Positions 31,842 to 41,842 of a stretch of 64,000 nucleotides of DNA are shown in pieces; within the stretch, counting starts at the first letter, position 1; every line of letters begins with the position of its first letter. This DNA is from Isoperla grammatica (lineage: Eukaryota; Arthropoda; Insecta; Plecoptera; Perlodidae). Both the position numbers and the translations under genes were made by a program. Location: NCBI GenBank assembly GCA_945910005.1, contig OX246748.1:8905363-8969362 (forward strand), read 5' to 3'. The notes under the pieces are model-generated. The model did no database searches. It was given only the letters and a program-made list of their open reading frames with translations, and was not told the origin of the DNA.

Positions 31842-31855
31842 GGAAGGTGATGAAC

Positions 31856-31864
31856 AAGGGGGAG
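31856..31864 (+). promoter_or_regulatory. Polypurine tract
   Basis: AAGGGGGAG directly before the 3' LTR, the expected primer for plus-strand DNA synthesis. Confidence 0.85.
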
Positions 31865-32075
31865 TGTTAGAAGTTGTTCACCGCTTCCTTGAACATTAAG
31901 AGACGTTAGTCTTTGAAACCAAAGAACTTTGTGAACTTGTTGTTGATGTTTTGGTAACCGATAACGACGTCGGCGGCTGAGGTGATGATAGCAAAATTGT
32001 ACATTCTTTAATTAAACTAAAGTATTTATCGTTATGTGTGTCCATGCAGTAAGTCATTCCACACTAATTCTAACA
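31865..32075 (+). repeat. 3' LTR of the Copia element
   Basis: 211 bp and identical by eye to the 5' LTR. It should supply the polyadenylation site. It is followed by the second CTTTT target-site copy. Confidence 0.95.
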
Positions 32076-32212
32076 CTTTTTCCATGTTATCATATCATAT
32101 TTCAGTATCAAGTTATAGTTTTTCGTTTTACGCGCGTGTTCTTCGTGTAACTATTTGTTTTGGTTGTGTTTTTTGATTTTACTTGTATGCTACTATTTTC
32201 CGTTTGTTCTTG

Positions 32213-32490
32213 CAGTAGGGTACCCGTAAAGTCGACCTGCAGAAAGTCGACAGTAGATAGCCCCTAACACGTGTATTGATAGCGCGTTATCTTATCACCT
32301 GTGCCCAAAGGTATAACCCAACAGTGGATGACCCCCCTAACCCGTGGACTGATAGCGCGTTATCTTATCGCCTTTACCGCCAAAGGTATCGCGCCTACTG
32401 TTCGAGTTTCTGCACCAGAGATAGATAGCGGCTTCCTTTTACTTCCGTGTGGATGACTTTCTGCAGGTCGACATTCTGCGTTCCCTACTG
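32213..32490. mobile_element. 278-bp terminal-inverted-repeat element (MITE-like)
   Basis: The left end CAGTAGGG then GTCGACCTGCAGAAAGTC pairs with the right end GACTTTCTGCAGGTCGAC then CCCTACTG. The terminal inverted repeats span about 36 bp with a few mismatches near the outer end. Internally a unit with tgatagcgcgttatcttatc and ccaaaggtat is duplicated at a spacing of about 63 bp. The CAG start recalls hAT ends, but an 8-bp target duplication is not convincing (TGTTCTTG against TTCGTACA or TGTTCGTA). No coding capacity. Confidence 0.6.
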
Positions 32491-32758
32491 TTCGTACACT
32501 ACTTTTGTGTGTGTGATAACAGATATGTTCTCTTATCTCGTGGTTTCAGTGCACTGTGTTCCTTGATTCAAGGTCTTCACGCTATGGCTCAAAATATCTT
32601 TAAGTGATGTTTATAATTCAATATTCCGTGTAGTCGTTCATAATTGTGATTTAAATGGTCGTTTAAATAAGACACCCATTTAAAGTAGCCATTTAAAGTA
32701 GCCATTTAAGATAAGCGTATAGAAGGCGTATAAGAGTTTTGCGCCAAGGTTCCACTTA

Positions 32759-32761
<3 letters not shown>

Positions 32762-32843
<82 letters not shown>

Positions 32844-32844
32844 G
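32762..32844. repeat. ATT microsatellite
   Basis: About 27 uninterrupted TTA units. Confidence 0.95.
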
Positions 32845-33166
32845 ACGTTGTTTGAAGATGAATAGGCCTACACGACAACTAGATAACTCCTCCTGAACCT
32901 TCCAAATAGCCGTGACCATCTCAAATCTGCAATTCTATGTTTCAGATCGAGAAAGACACTTGGCATTGACACCCCTTCAAAATATCGTCACGCCACGAGC
33001 GGCACCCCGATTAAAAAAAAAAAAAACTTTCAAAGGGATTGAGACAATAATTAAGCCAAGGCTGGTCGTATGGACAAAGTACTTCCAATGCCGTTACCAG
33101 AAGAAGAAGGCGAAGAAGATTGTTATTCAACCTTCTCTCACTTATGGTCCATTGAGATGATGAATT
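32845..33166. other. No gene seen
   Basis: Only a short basic frame (to 33160) with an A run at 33015-33027; no recognisable protein. Confidence 0.45.
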
Positions 33167-33560
33167 GATTAATGGGGCTTAGCGTCTCATATTTTTGCAA
33201 CAATGGCTAATCGAGACGATGAGCGTGTGATGATGAAGATGAGAAAGATGATGATGATGAAGAATAAAGCCACATCCGAATCAAATCCATTGTACGTCGC
33301 GTGGGTCGTCATACGGGAGTCCAGCAAGGGAGGGCAGGGCCAAGTGGGAGGAGAAATATTCAGTGGGACAGTGGAGGGAAAGGGACAGGGTCTCCTTGAA
33401 CTTGAACTTGAACGGCAAACATATCAAAAAATTTAAAAGCAAATATCAAAAAATTTAAAAGCAAATATCAAAAAAGTCCTTGACTGCTTAAATGCCATTT
33501 AACGTCGGTCTGTAATCGCCTCTTACGACGAGCAGAGCTAGCCCAGGGCCCAGACGGGGG
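33167..33560 (+). mobile_element. SINE-like element, head plus tail A, with an internal insert
   Basis: Head ggggcttagcgtctcatatt, then the full middle (cacatccgaatcaaatcc ... gggtctcctt). About 115 bp carrying a small tandem (tcaaaaaatttaaaagcaaa, twice plus a partial) is inserted before tail A resumes at gcctcttacgacgagcagag ... gggcccagacggg. Confidence 0.65.
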
Positions 33561-34610
33561 ATACCAGCGGGACATGAATAAGAAGAGAAACAAAGACGAA
33601 ACAGGGAAGAACAAGCCCAATTGTGTCGAATGAGATAAAGGGGTATCCCCCCGTTGTAACCAGTTAAGGCACCACGTGGCCTTGTTGAGATCAGTGTAGG
33701 CACCAGGTGTTCACCACGTAGCTCCTCAACCAACGTATCGATAATCGACTGTTATTTGTCAGTGACTCAATCGGTCGCACAATGTGAATTAGGTATTCAA
33801 AGAAATGCCGCCAGATAATATAGGCACAGCATCCTGTTGCATTCAGTAGATTTAAAAAAACACCGAAAACGGCAGAACCCATACAAAACAAAATCGATAA
33901 CAAAATGTTGCGATTCAAATATTGCAATATTACCAATTTTATGAATAACACTCATAAGATCCATAATAACAACATATACCATCATGGTAGCATTAGGCAA
34001 CAGGACCTAAAGGGCATTATTTAAATCGCACGAAACTAACGTTTTACGCTCTATATTTATTGATTTAGTTATTATTTAGTCTTGTATAGTAGAAATCTTA
34101 GAGAATGTGATTCTTTGTACTAATGTGGTATGTCTTCAACGAAGCTAAAATCAAAAACTGCAACTCTGCTTTTAATCGTAACCATATTATACGAAATACT
34201 TAGCAGATGCGACAGAATACTTGTTCATACTTATGACAGTCAGTATTACAGTAAGACAACAGTATTAGTATGTATCAGCTACCACTTGTTCATACTTGTA
34301 CATACTTGACAGTCAGTATTAAAGTGCAACAAGCAGTATTAGTAAGTTTCGCCGGGGTCGTCATAAGAGAACACAAAATAGGGGGCAGGGGGTTTCAATA
34401 GTTTGAGGGAGAGTTTGGAGGGCTGATGCAAAATGCAAAAATGAGAAAGTAGGGAGAAAAAAATATGATGGACACATTATTTTATTATTTGGTGCTTGAT
34501 TTCGTACTTTAAACTATAGGTCATTCTTCCCTTGACCCAGACGGTTCGACAAGTTTGATTGAAATGAAAAATGGTTTTATGGAAGGGAAAACAACTGGAG
34601 AACCTCATTT
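33561..34610. other. No gene seen
   Basis: A small duplicated piece occurs at about 34225-34340 (acttgttcatacttatgacagtcag and a close copy). No gene. Confidence 0.45.
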
Positions 34611-34680
34611 TGTCACCTCTTACGAGACTATAGCAGTCACTCTGGGCCAAATTCAACTCCGGGCCCAGACGGGGGTGTGT
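34611..34680 (+). repeat. Tail A fragment
   Basis: gtcacctcttacgagactatag, cactctgggcc and ctccgggcccagacggggg. The head and middle are unrecognisable upstream. Confidence 0.6.
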
Positions 34681-34929
34681 CGTCATACTGGGTGTGTCGT
34701 CATACTGGCGATAAGTTAAGTAATGAGGATACTAAAAAAACAAAAAAGACCAAACGCTTAATTTAAAGTACCCCACTGAAAATCAGTATTGTTATCGAGT
34801 AGGCAGACTATAAAAATACGAATATATTTATGTTTTATTCTTATTTCAAGGAGCGTAATCATAATGACTCAACAACGGCAACAAAACCGATGACAAAGCT
34901 ACTTGGGAGCTGTTTATGCCCTTCCGTCA

Positions 34930-35236
34930 ATTGATTGATTGATTGATTAATGGGGCTTAACGTCTCATATTTTGCAACAAAGGCTAATCGAGACGAAGAG
35001 CGGGTGATAATGAAGATGAGAAAGATGATGATGAAGAAAAAAGCCACATCCGAATCAGATCCATAGTACGTCGCGTGGGTCGTCATACGGGAGTCCAGCA
35101 AGGGAGGGCAGGTCCAAGTGGGAGGAGAAATATTCTGTGGGACAATGGGTGGAGGGGGGGGGGGGTCTCCTTTTATCGCCTCTTACGACTAGCTGAGTCA
35201 CTCTAGGCCTATTCTACCCCGGGCCCAGACGGGTCC
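34930..35236 (+). mobile_element. Full-length SINE-like element, head plus tail A
   Basis: A TTGA-repeat lead, head ggggcttaacgtctcatatt, middle gtcgtcatacgggagtccagc, a G run at 35154-35164, and tail A to cccgggcccagacgggtcc. Layout and length match 3802-4108. Confidence 0.75.
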
Positions 35237-35436
35237 CCTTCCGTCAAGGGAACGTGATAGAGAAGTGGTATAAGACTTATGACGCACACGGTTCACACAC
35301 AGCTCAAGAAAGAAGTATAGGTGAATGACGGTTTTCTCCTGTCTGAAGTATACGGAAGAAGTATAGGTGAGTGACGGTTTCGTCGTGTGAATATCGTTGA
35401 CATCAGTATAAGACCATTGTTTGAACCTAACCTTCA

Positions 35437-35756
35437 TTTCTGATGATGATGATGATATTTGGGCTTAACGTCTTATATTTTTGCAACTTGGCTAATCAAG
35501 ACGATGAGAGGGTGATGATGAAGATGAAATTGTGGGCTCTTTGGAGGAAAGGGGCAAGTAGGAGGACGCGTGAGGAAAGGGGAAAGGGGAGGAAAGGGGA
35601 TTAAGGTGTGGACTGCATTTCGTCTGACTTCTCCTCCTCGACCAGTCCGGCCGGCTAGGGTGGCCCTACCAGAAGCATACGCTTCCGCCGGCATAGCTCT
35701 CGGGATCAACAAAGCACGCAAACCTGCCCACCACGATAAGGTAGCAGTCCCTAGTA
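35437..35756 (+). mobile_element. Full-length SINE-like element, variant head plus tail B
   Basis: A GATGATGAT lead, variant head gatatttgggcttaacgtct, ggctctttggaggaaagggg, gtggactgcatttcgtctga, then complete tail B to aaggtagcagtccctag. With 6305-6680 it defines the tail B end. Confidence 0.75.
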
Positions 35757-36008
35757 TGTAAACCATGTGTAGATGTAAACCACATGATGCACCGTGCATG
35801 CAACGTTTCCTGCGTGGCTTATCTATCTGTTAACAAATATGCAAGTACCGGCAAGGACAACCAAACAAGCAGTGATACAAGAATGCTGGACAAACAGTTC
35901 GGGAAGCAGTTATGGTCGGAAGAAGAGCAAGAACGTTATCGCACGCTCAGAAATCTGAACTAAATTCACTGTCTATTTTGTTAAGTATCCGCAGATATTA
36001 ACACGAAA
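35757..36008. other. No gene seen
   Basis: Spacer between a SINE-like copy and a minisatellite; nothing recognised. Confidence 0.4.
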
Positions 36009-36150
36009 ATGCTACTTGTATACTATACTTGGCTACTTGTATACTATACTTGGCTACATGTATACTATTCTTGGCTACTTGTATACTATACTTGTATACT
36101 TGCTACTTTTATAATGCCACTTGTATACTATACATATTTGTATACTATGT
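36009..36150 (+). repeat. About 21-bp minisatellite
   Basis: Repeated cttgtatactatacttggcta units with drift toward the right. The apparent Tyr-rich hydrophobic peptide is a by-product. Confidence 0.8.
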
Positions 36151-37262
36151 GGTTTGGAACATACACATGTAGATATGTTTATATATTTGTTTTGTTTTTT
36201 TGTTTGTTTGTTTTTGCCTTTTGGACCAATAATTAATAATAATTGGGAACATTACAAGTTGTGCAACATTACAAAATCAAGCATGATCGCAACTGTAAGA
36301 TCCGTGGGTGTTATTTTATGTTTTATTATTTAAGATTTTAACAATATAATCGACAGCTGTGATACAATGACGGGATTCATTGGAGGACAGCGACAACTAG
36401 GACAACGTCTTACATAGAAAATGGTCAAGACTCAAGAGTAATGGCAGAGACAGAAAAATATAAAGAAAAAACAAGGAGAGGTCTTCAAATCATTTTGTCG
36501 TCTTTTACGATTAGCAGAGGGCCCATTTTTAGCCCTGGCCAAATTGTGTTCCTGTTTATGAAGATTACTTGAATATTATTTTCTTTATGATTTGGGATCA
36601 CAAGGTGAAATTGCGTCGGCCACTCTTTCGCTGCTAAGGACAAGCAAACAAACCAAAGATCTGTTTCATTCCAAATAAAAAATGGGAGTTTTATTAGATA
36701 CATGCTAGTTATTGATTCGAATTGTTGTGGCTTGTTCAAACTACCTGTATGGTAATTTTAAAATAATTTGATGTCGTACGACATACTAAATTAGGTTATT
36801 ACACGCGTGTCTACAGGGCCAAATGGAAGAGGGGCTTGGATAGAATAATGATTGAAAATAACTTGATGTTATAATCTTCAATATAAGTGGTCCTATGGTG
36901 GTAAACACCGATACACCTGATAAAACCCCGATAGCTATGGAGGGTGGTCGTGGACTACCTGGCTATATTACAAACATTCGTGTGAAAATGGGTAACCAGT
37001 TACTACTGTCTGTGTATCCATGTTCATAAATTCACTGCCGGCCCAATCTATAAACCAGACATGGGCCTACTATGTTTCTTTAACTCTGATTATTTCTGTT
37101 TTGTTTTGCTTCTTTGTGGAGTCGTTGATGAAATAAGTTTAAACATATAATTATTGTATCAGACACCTATATGTATTATGACGTTGACCGAATCAGACTT
37201 ACATTCGTCGGGGTCGTCTAAGTAGTCAAAGCAACGGGTTATAGGGTTCAGGGGTAAGGTAT
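36151..37262. other. No supported gene; a tail A remnant near 36495
   Basis: gtcgtcttttacgattagcag followed by gccctggcc at 36497-36540 is an eroded tail A. Otherwise AT-rich sequence. Confidence 0.45.
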
Positions 37263-37545
37263 GATGATTATTATAATTGGGTTATATGTCCCATATTTTA
37301 GTAACTTGGCCCATCGAGACGATGAGTGGATGAAATGTGAAGATGAACAACGACACACGTCCGAATCAGATAAATTGAACTTTGCGTGGCTCGTCATAAG
37401 AAGAGTCCAACAAGGAGGGCAGAGCCAAGTGGGAGGAGAAATATTCAGTGGGACAGTGAGGGGGGGGGAGGGACAGTCTCCTATAGTCGCAACCGAATAA
37501 CTCTGATGTGCCTATTCTAACCCGAGCCCACACTTCCGATGAATG
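37263..37545 (+). mobile_element. SINE-like element with eroded tail A
   Basis: Head variant (gggttatatgtcccatattt, atcgagacgatgagtgg), middle (cacacgtccgaatcagat, aagagtccaacaaggagggc, ggaggagaaatattcagtgg), and a remnant of the end (gtgcctattctaacccgagcc). Confidence 0.65.
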
Positions 37546-38611
37546 AGAAGAGAGATGTGCAGTACAGCGATAAGCAGTTAAGTGCACGAGAACGCCCTCG
37601 TTCTCCGATATCACCCAAACCATTCAGAACGGAAACGTGGATCGTCTTCTCAAGCATCCTCGAAGACCCGCCAGAGAAATGAGCTCAAGCGCTGTCGTCA
37701 CTCCTATTTATAGAGGGGGGGGGGGGCGGGGGCGGCGAGCTGTTTTAGTTTTTCGCAGGCCCGGCTTCAGAATCGTATGCTTAACTTATTTTGTATGTGC
37801 AAGTGACATTGTTAATTATTGTGTTTTCGGTAATTTTTATTATGTGTTTACGCTTATTCTTATATATTCATTAGTTTTAGTTTCAATATATTCAAGTGAA
37901 CGAGTATATAATATATATATATATAGTTTACGACATGCTTACATATAAATAATATGACGTTGAAGTAAATTGGATGAAGGGGGAAGGAAATGTATTGAAA
38001 TTACTTAATGCGTGGAATGGGTGATTAGGACGTAATTTCTTCGCCTCTAACGACTGGCAGGGTCATCCTTGGTAAAATTCAACCCAGGGGTTAAAAAGCT
38101 AAGAAAGAAGAGGGCAATGACTTGAGGAGTATTCAATTCGAAACGATATTTATTAGAGAAACGCTATTTGCGAGTGAGAGACATAGGTTCAATTCCCAGT
38201 AGGAGTTTACTTTTTTTTAAATTTCTGTATATCTCAGAAATGTATTTGTTATTTATTTTATGTCTTATTCTGATATGGCGAGGACCGATTCAGATGCAGC
38301 ACTGAACACATCGTCGGGTTCGTCATGTCGGGAAGCAAGATCATTTGCGAGCGGTTATAGATGGTATGGTCTGGGGGCTGAGATGGCTATAACACTAAAC
38401 AATAATTTGGAGATACAAAATACTTTAGAATACAGTATTTTCAAATAAGTTACAAGATACACAAGACTGTACAGAATACAGTAATTTCAATTACAAGATA
38501 CAAATACTTTGCAACACAGTATTTGAAATAAAAAATACAAATGTATTTTCGATACCTACTGCACATCTCTGCCATGGAGTTGTATTAGTTAGTGATCATT
38601 TATGTTTTAAA
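37546..38611. other. No gene seen
   Basis: Contains an eroded tail A near 38040-38095 (cgcctctaacgactggcagg, aacccaggg), a G run near 37717, a TA run near 37908, and short direct repeats (caagatacaaatacttt-like) at 38440-38540. Confidence 0.45.
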
Positions 38612-39399
38612 TATAGTCCTTTGCATAACGCTCGAAAAAGGCCTGGTCGGTATAAAATTTGGGTCAAAGAATGACATATATCAAATGAAAGCTTGAGACG
38701 AGTACTTTTCAAAAAACCATGATATACCTCTGGCAAATCCAGCTTTCTATGTCAAAACTAGGGTCAAAGGTCAAATTTGTAATTTTTTAAATAATTTATA
38801 ATTAAATAACAAAAATCGTTTGCAAGTTTAAAAATACTCTTTTAGTAAGATAAATGTATAAAGTTTATTAAAAAAAAATTAAATCACCTACTTACCTTTT
38901 TTGACCTTGATTAGGGTCAATTTCCTCAAAATGGGTAATTTCTAAAATTTTCTTCGATTTATTGGCCAATATTCATTATATCAACGTAGTTACTCATAAA
39001 TACGTTAAAATGAATAGTTCTTATTGTGTTCACATTGTTTTCACGGTATTCATTCAAAATGGCGGTCAAAGGTCAATAGGTAAGTATCGTCAAACTAGGT
39101 CTAGAAACTAAAATATTACTTGTGGGTACTCTAAAGACGCAGAATTTTAACTGCAATTACAATAACGAATAATTATATCATGTTTTAATCGTAAGAGTTT
39201 GTAATCATCATATAACTTATAAACTACTTAAGATTGTTACTGAACTTCTAATTTATGTCCTCAGACATCAGGGTATTCTTAAATGGGTGTGCAACTGCAA
39301 CAAAATACATTTTTAGAAAAGAGCATGACTATGCTGAGATACGTGATATAATACTAGTATTATGTTATATCTACCTTAGCAGTCACTGTCCAAGTTGTC

Positions 39400-39850
39400 A
39401 GATTAATCACCTTCTGAATCACTGGAATTCTCATGCTGGCTACTGGTACTGGTATGGTATTTGTACAATCCTTCAGCTTACAAGCGTGGGTACACTTTTA
39501 TTGATTCGCCAAACACTCACATGTCGGCATCTTGCAAACACGGCAACAGTTACAGGCTAGGAGATTCATAACGGTCAAAGGTACTGGAGTTCCAATCATC
39601 CACTCGTTGCTCAGATCTCCTTCTGCCGTGGTTTCCCATCCATAGCCACGCGGATCAGGAACATCAGGGTTGGCGTCCAAACAACGTATCCAGACCGCTG
39701 TTGGGTGGTTAGCTCGCAGCCGCAGGATTTGAAGCAGTAGACAATCGTTTCAAGGTGGTAGCTGATTAGACTTAATATCATCACATTTACTTTTAAAAAG
39801 CTCGTAGGGCAGCTGGTTGACGCTTGACTACCAAAAATCAAACACACTTC
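39400..39850 (-). pseudogene. Cys-rich protein C-terminal fragment in the left foldback arm
   Basis: On the minus strand, 39680-39498 reads ANPDVPDPRGYGWETTAEGD, then LSNEWMIGTPVPLTVMNLLA and CNCCRVCKMPTCECLANQ before a stop. The frame beyond the stop (KCTHACKLKDC-like) is still recognisable toward 39440. Upstream pieces in other frames (VNQLPYELFKSKCDD, SNQLPP) extend it to about 39850. It is the mirror of 40190-40664. The stop after NQ replaces a Leu that the other arm keeps. Confidence 0.6.
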
Positions 39851-40189
39851 GAAGATGTGTAAAAACTAGCGAGTTCGTTGGGACTCGAAGTATGTAATAC
39901 CCTCCCTGACCTCCATGCACTGGTTGTGACAAAGGTTGGAATTCATAGTCGGGCACTTCACCTAGAGGCACCCAATGTTGCTATGGATATGTTTTCTATA
40001 TGGGAAATGACATGAATGAAACATGTTACCTAGTTAACAACGGACGCATCTAGTGGTAGGGGACGACTATGAGTTCCAACCTGAGTGATAAAGAGAAAAA
40101 GAGAACTTTGAATATCATGAGAAAAAACTCGCATTTCTGTGTCAAGCTAAGCAAGATGGGTCAAGACTGGAGAGTTTCTATCGATGTTA

Positions 40190-40664
40190 TCAAAAAAACT
40201 CGAAGAGTTTGTCTGTAAACTCTGCTCTTTGACCACGACTCTGTCATGCGTCAATCTGCTGCGCTACGAGCTTTTTAGAAGTAAGTGTGATGTGATGATA
40301 TGAAGTCTAATCAGCTACCACCTTGTTACGATTGCTTACTGCTTCATATCATGCGACTGTGATGTGATCAACCAAACACGATCTATTGATACGTTGCTTG
40401 GAAGCCAACCCTGATGTTCCTGATCTGTGTGGCTATGGATGGAAAACCACGGCAGAAGGAGATCTGAGCAACGAGTGGATGATTGGAACTCCAGTACCTT
40501 TGACCGTTATGGATCTCCTAGCCTGTAACTGTTGCCGTGTTTGCAAGATGCCGATCTATGAGTGTTTGGCCAATCAGCTGAAGTGTACCCACGCGTGTAA
40601 GCTGAAGGACTGTCCAAATATCGGTACCCAGCATGAGAATTCCAGTGAATCAGAAGGTGATTAA
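40190..40664 (+). pseudogene. Cys-rich protein C-terminal fragment in the right foldback arm
   Basis: The best frame reaches a TAA at 40662-40664 and encodes LEANPDVPDLCGYGWKTTAE, EWMIGTPVPLTVMDLLACNC and a Cys-rich end (CKMPIYECLANQLKCTHACK, LKDCPN), then an acidic tail. Weaker pieces in other frames extend to about 40190. The arrangement G-x-G-W, W-M-x-G-x-P-x-P, then clustered Cys resembles the C-terminal region of an uncharacterised invertebrate protein family that I remember as common in repeat-rich genomes, with a CXC/tesmin-like Cys pattern. This comparison is from memory. It reads outward, toward the element's end, and lacks the N-terminal bulk of any such protein. Confidence 0.6.
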
Positions 40665-41524
40665 TCTGACGACTTCAATTTTGAGTGATTTTGACCTCAA
40701 TTTTAATTAATTTGACGACTAGACAGTGACTGCTAGGACAGATATCATATCATACTATCGTATCACGTATCTCAGCAGGGTCATGCTCTTTTCTAAAAAT
40801 GTATTTTGTTGCAGTTGCACACCCATTCAAGAATACCCTGATGTCTGAGGACATTAATTAGAAATTCAGTAACAATCTTAAGTAGTTTATAAGTTATATG
40901 ATAATTACATTCCCTTACGATTAAAACATTATATTGTTATTCGTTATTGTAATTGCAGTTAAAATTCTGCGTCTTTAGAGTACCCACAAGTAATATTTTA
41001 GTTACTAGACCTAGTTTGACGATACTTACCTATTGACCTTTGACCGCCATTTTGAATGAATACCGTGAAAACAATGTGATAACAATAAGAACTATTCATT
41101 TTAACGTATTTATGAGTAAGTACGTTGATATAATGAATATTGGCCAATAAATCGAAGAAAATTTTAAAAATTACCCATTTTGAGGCAATTGACCTTAATT
41201 AAGGTCAAAAAAGGCTAAATAGGTAATTTAATTTTTTTTAAAGAAACATAATACATTTACCTTACTAAAAGTGTATGATTAAACTTGCAAACATTTTTCA
41301 TTATTTAATTAAAAATTATTAAAAAAATTAAAAATTTGACCTTTGACCCTAGTTTTGACATAGAAAGCTGGATTTGCCAGAGGTATATCATGGTTTTTTG
41401 AAAAGTACTCGTCTCAAGCTTTCATTTGATATATGTCATCCTTTGACCCAAATTTTATACCGTCATTCTCGTTATGCAAAGGACTATAGGGTAAGCGTGA
41501 ATAAGAGGCCGGTGTGATTTGATA

Positions 41525-41842
41525 GTGATGATATTTAGGTTTTACGTCCCGTTTTTTTGGAACGTGGCTAATCGAGACGACGGGTAGGTATCAGATTCGA
41601 ATCAGATCCAATACACATCGCTGGGGTCTTCATAAGGGGAGTCCAGCAAGGGAGGGCAGGGCCAAGTGAGTGGGAGGAGAAATCTTCAGTGGTACGTGGA
41701 TGGGGGGTGGGGGTTGAAAGGACAGGGTCTCCAGTTCCGTCGCCTTTTACGACTATCAGACACCCTGGGACTCTTCTACCCCAGACGGGAAGTGAAGGGA
41801 AGGGAAGTTAAGTGAAGTGAAGGGAAGTGAAGGAAGGGAAGT
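41525..41842 (+). mobile_element. SINE-like element, head plus tail A, followed by GAAG repeats
   Basis: Head gatatttaggttttacgtcc, middle gagtccagcaagggagggca, and tail A (cgccttttacgactatcag, ctaccccagacggg). Then GGGAAGTGAA-type simple repeats at 41788-41842. Confidence 0.65.

Larger units (their letters stand above)
27420..32075 (+). mobile_element. Complete Ty1/Copia LTR retrotransposon
   Basis: A 4656-bp element bounded by 211-bp LTRs that begin TGTTAGAAGTTG and end AATTCTAACA. It is flanked by a 5-bp target-site duplication CTTTT at 27415-27419 and 32076-32080. It has a primer-binding site right after the 5' LTR, one gag-pol frame and a G-rich polypurine tract before the 3' LTR. By eye the two LTRs show no difference, which implies a very recent insertion. 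The order protease-integrase-RT-RNase H is that of Copia, not Gypsy. Short LTRs and compact size recall Copia lineages of aquatic animals such as GalEa, but the lineage needs a tree. Confidence 0.95.
38612..41488. mobile_element. Foldback element, arms of about 1.2 kb
   Basis: The left end TATAGTCCTTTGCATAACG (38612) is the reverse complement of the right end CGTTATGCAAAGGACTATA (to 41488). Matching continues inward for about 1.2 kb on each side, for example tatatcaaatgaaagcttga near 38678 against its complement near 41420, and aaaatggcggtcaaaggtca near 39056 against its complement near 41040. Agreement is very high in the outer 150 bp and falls slightly inward, with small indels. A non-palindromic centre of about 350-400 bp lies near 39850-40190. 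TATA at both edges may be a TA or TATA target duplication or part of the terminus; I cannot decide. No transposase is encoded. Such structure fits a Foldback-type DNA transposon. Confidence 0.85.

Noticed and set aside
36009..36236. Hydrophobic, Tyr-rich peptide resembling a membrane protein
   Set aside because: Encoded by a 21-bp minisatellite and its flank, with no start or homology.
38136..38215. Possible tRNA gene (ggttcaattcccagtagg followed by a T run)
   Set aside because: The T arm pairs poorly and no matching 5' acceptor strand is present at the right distance.
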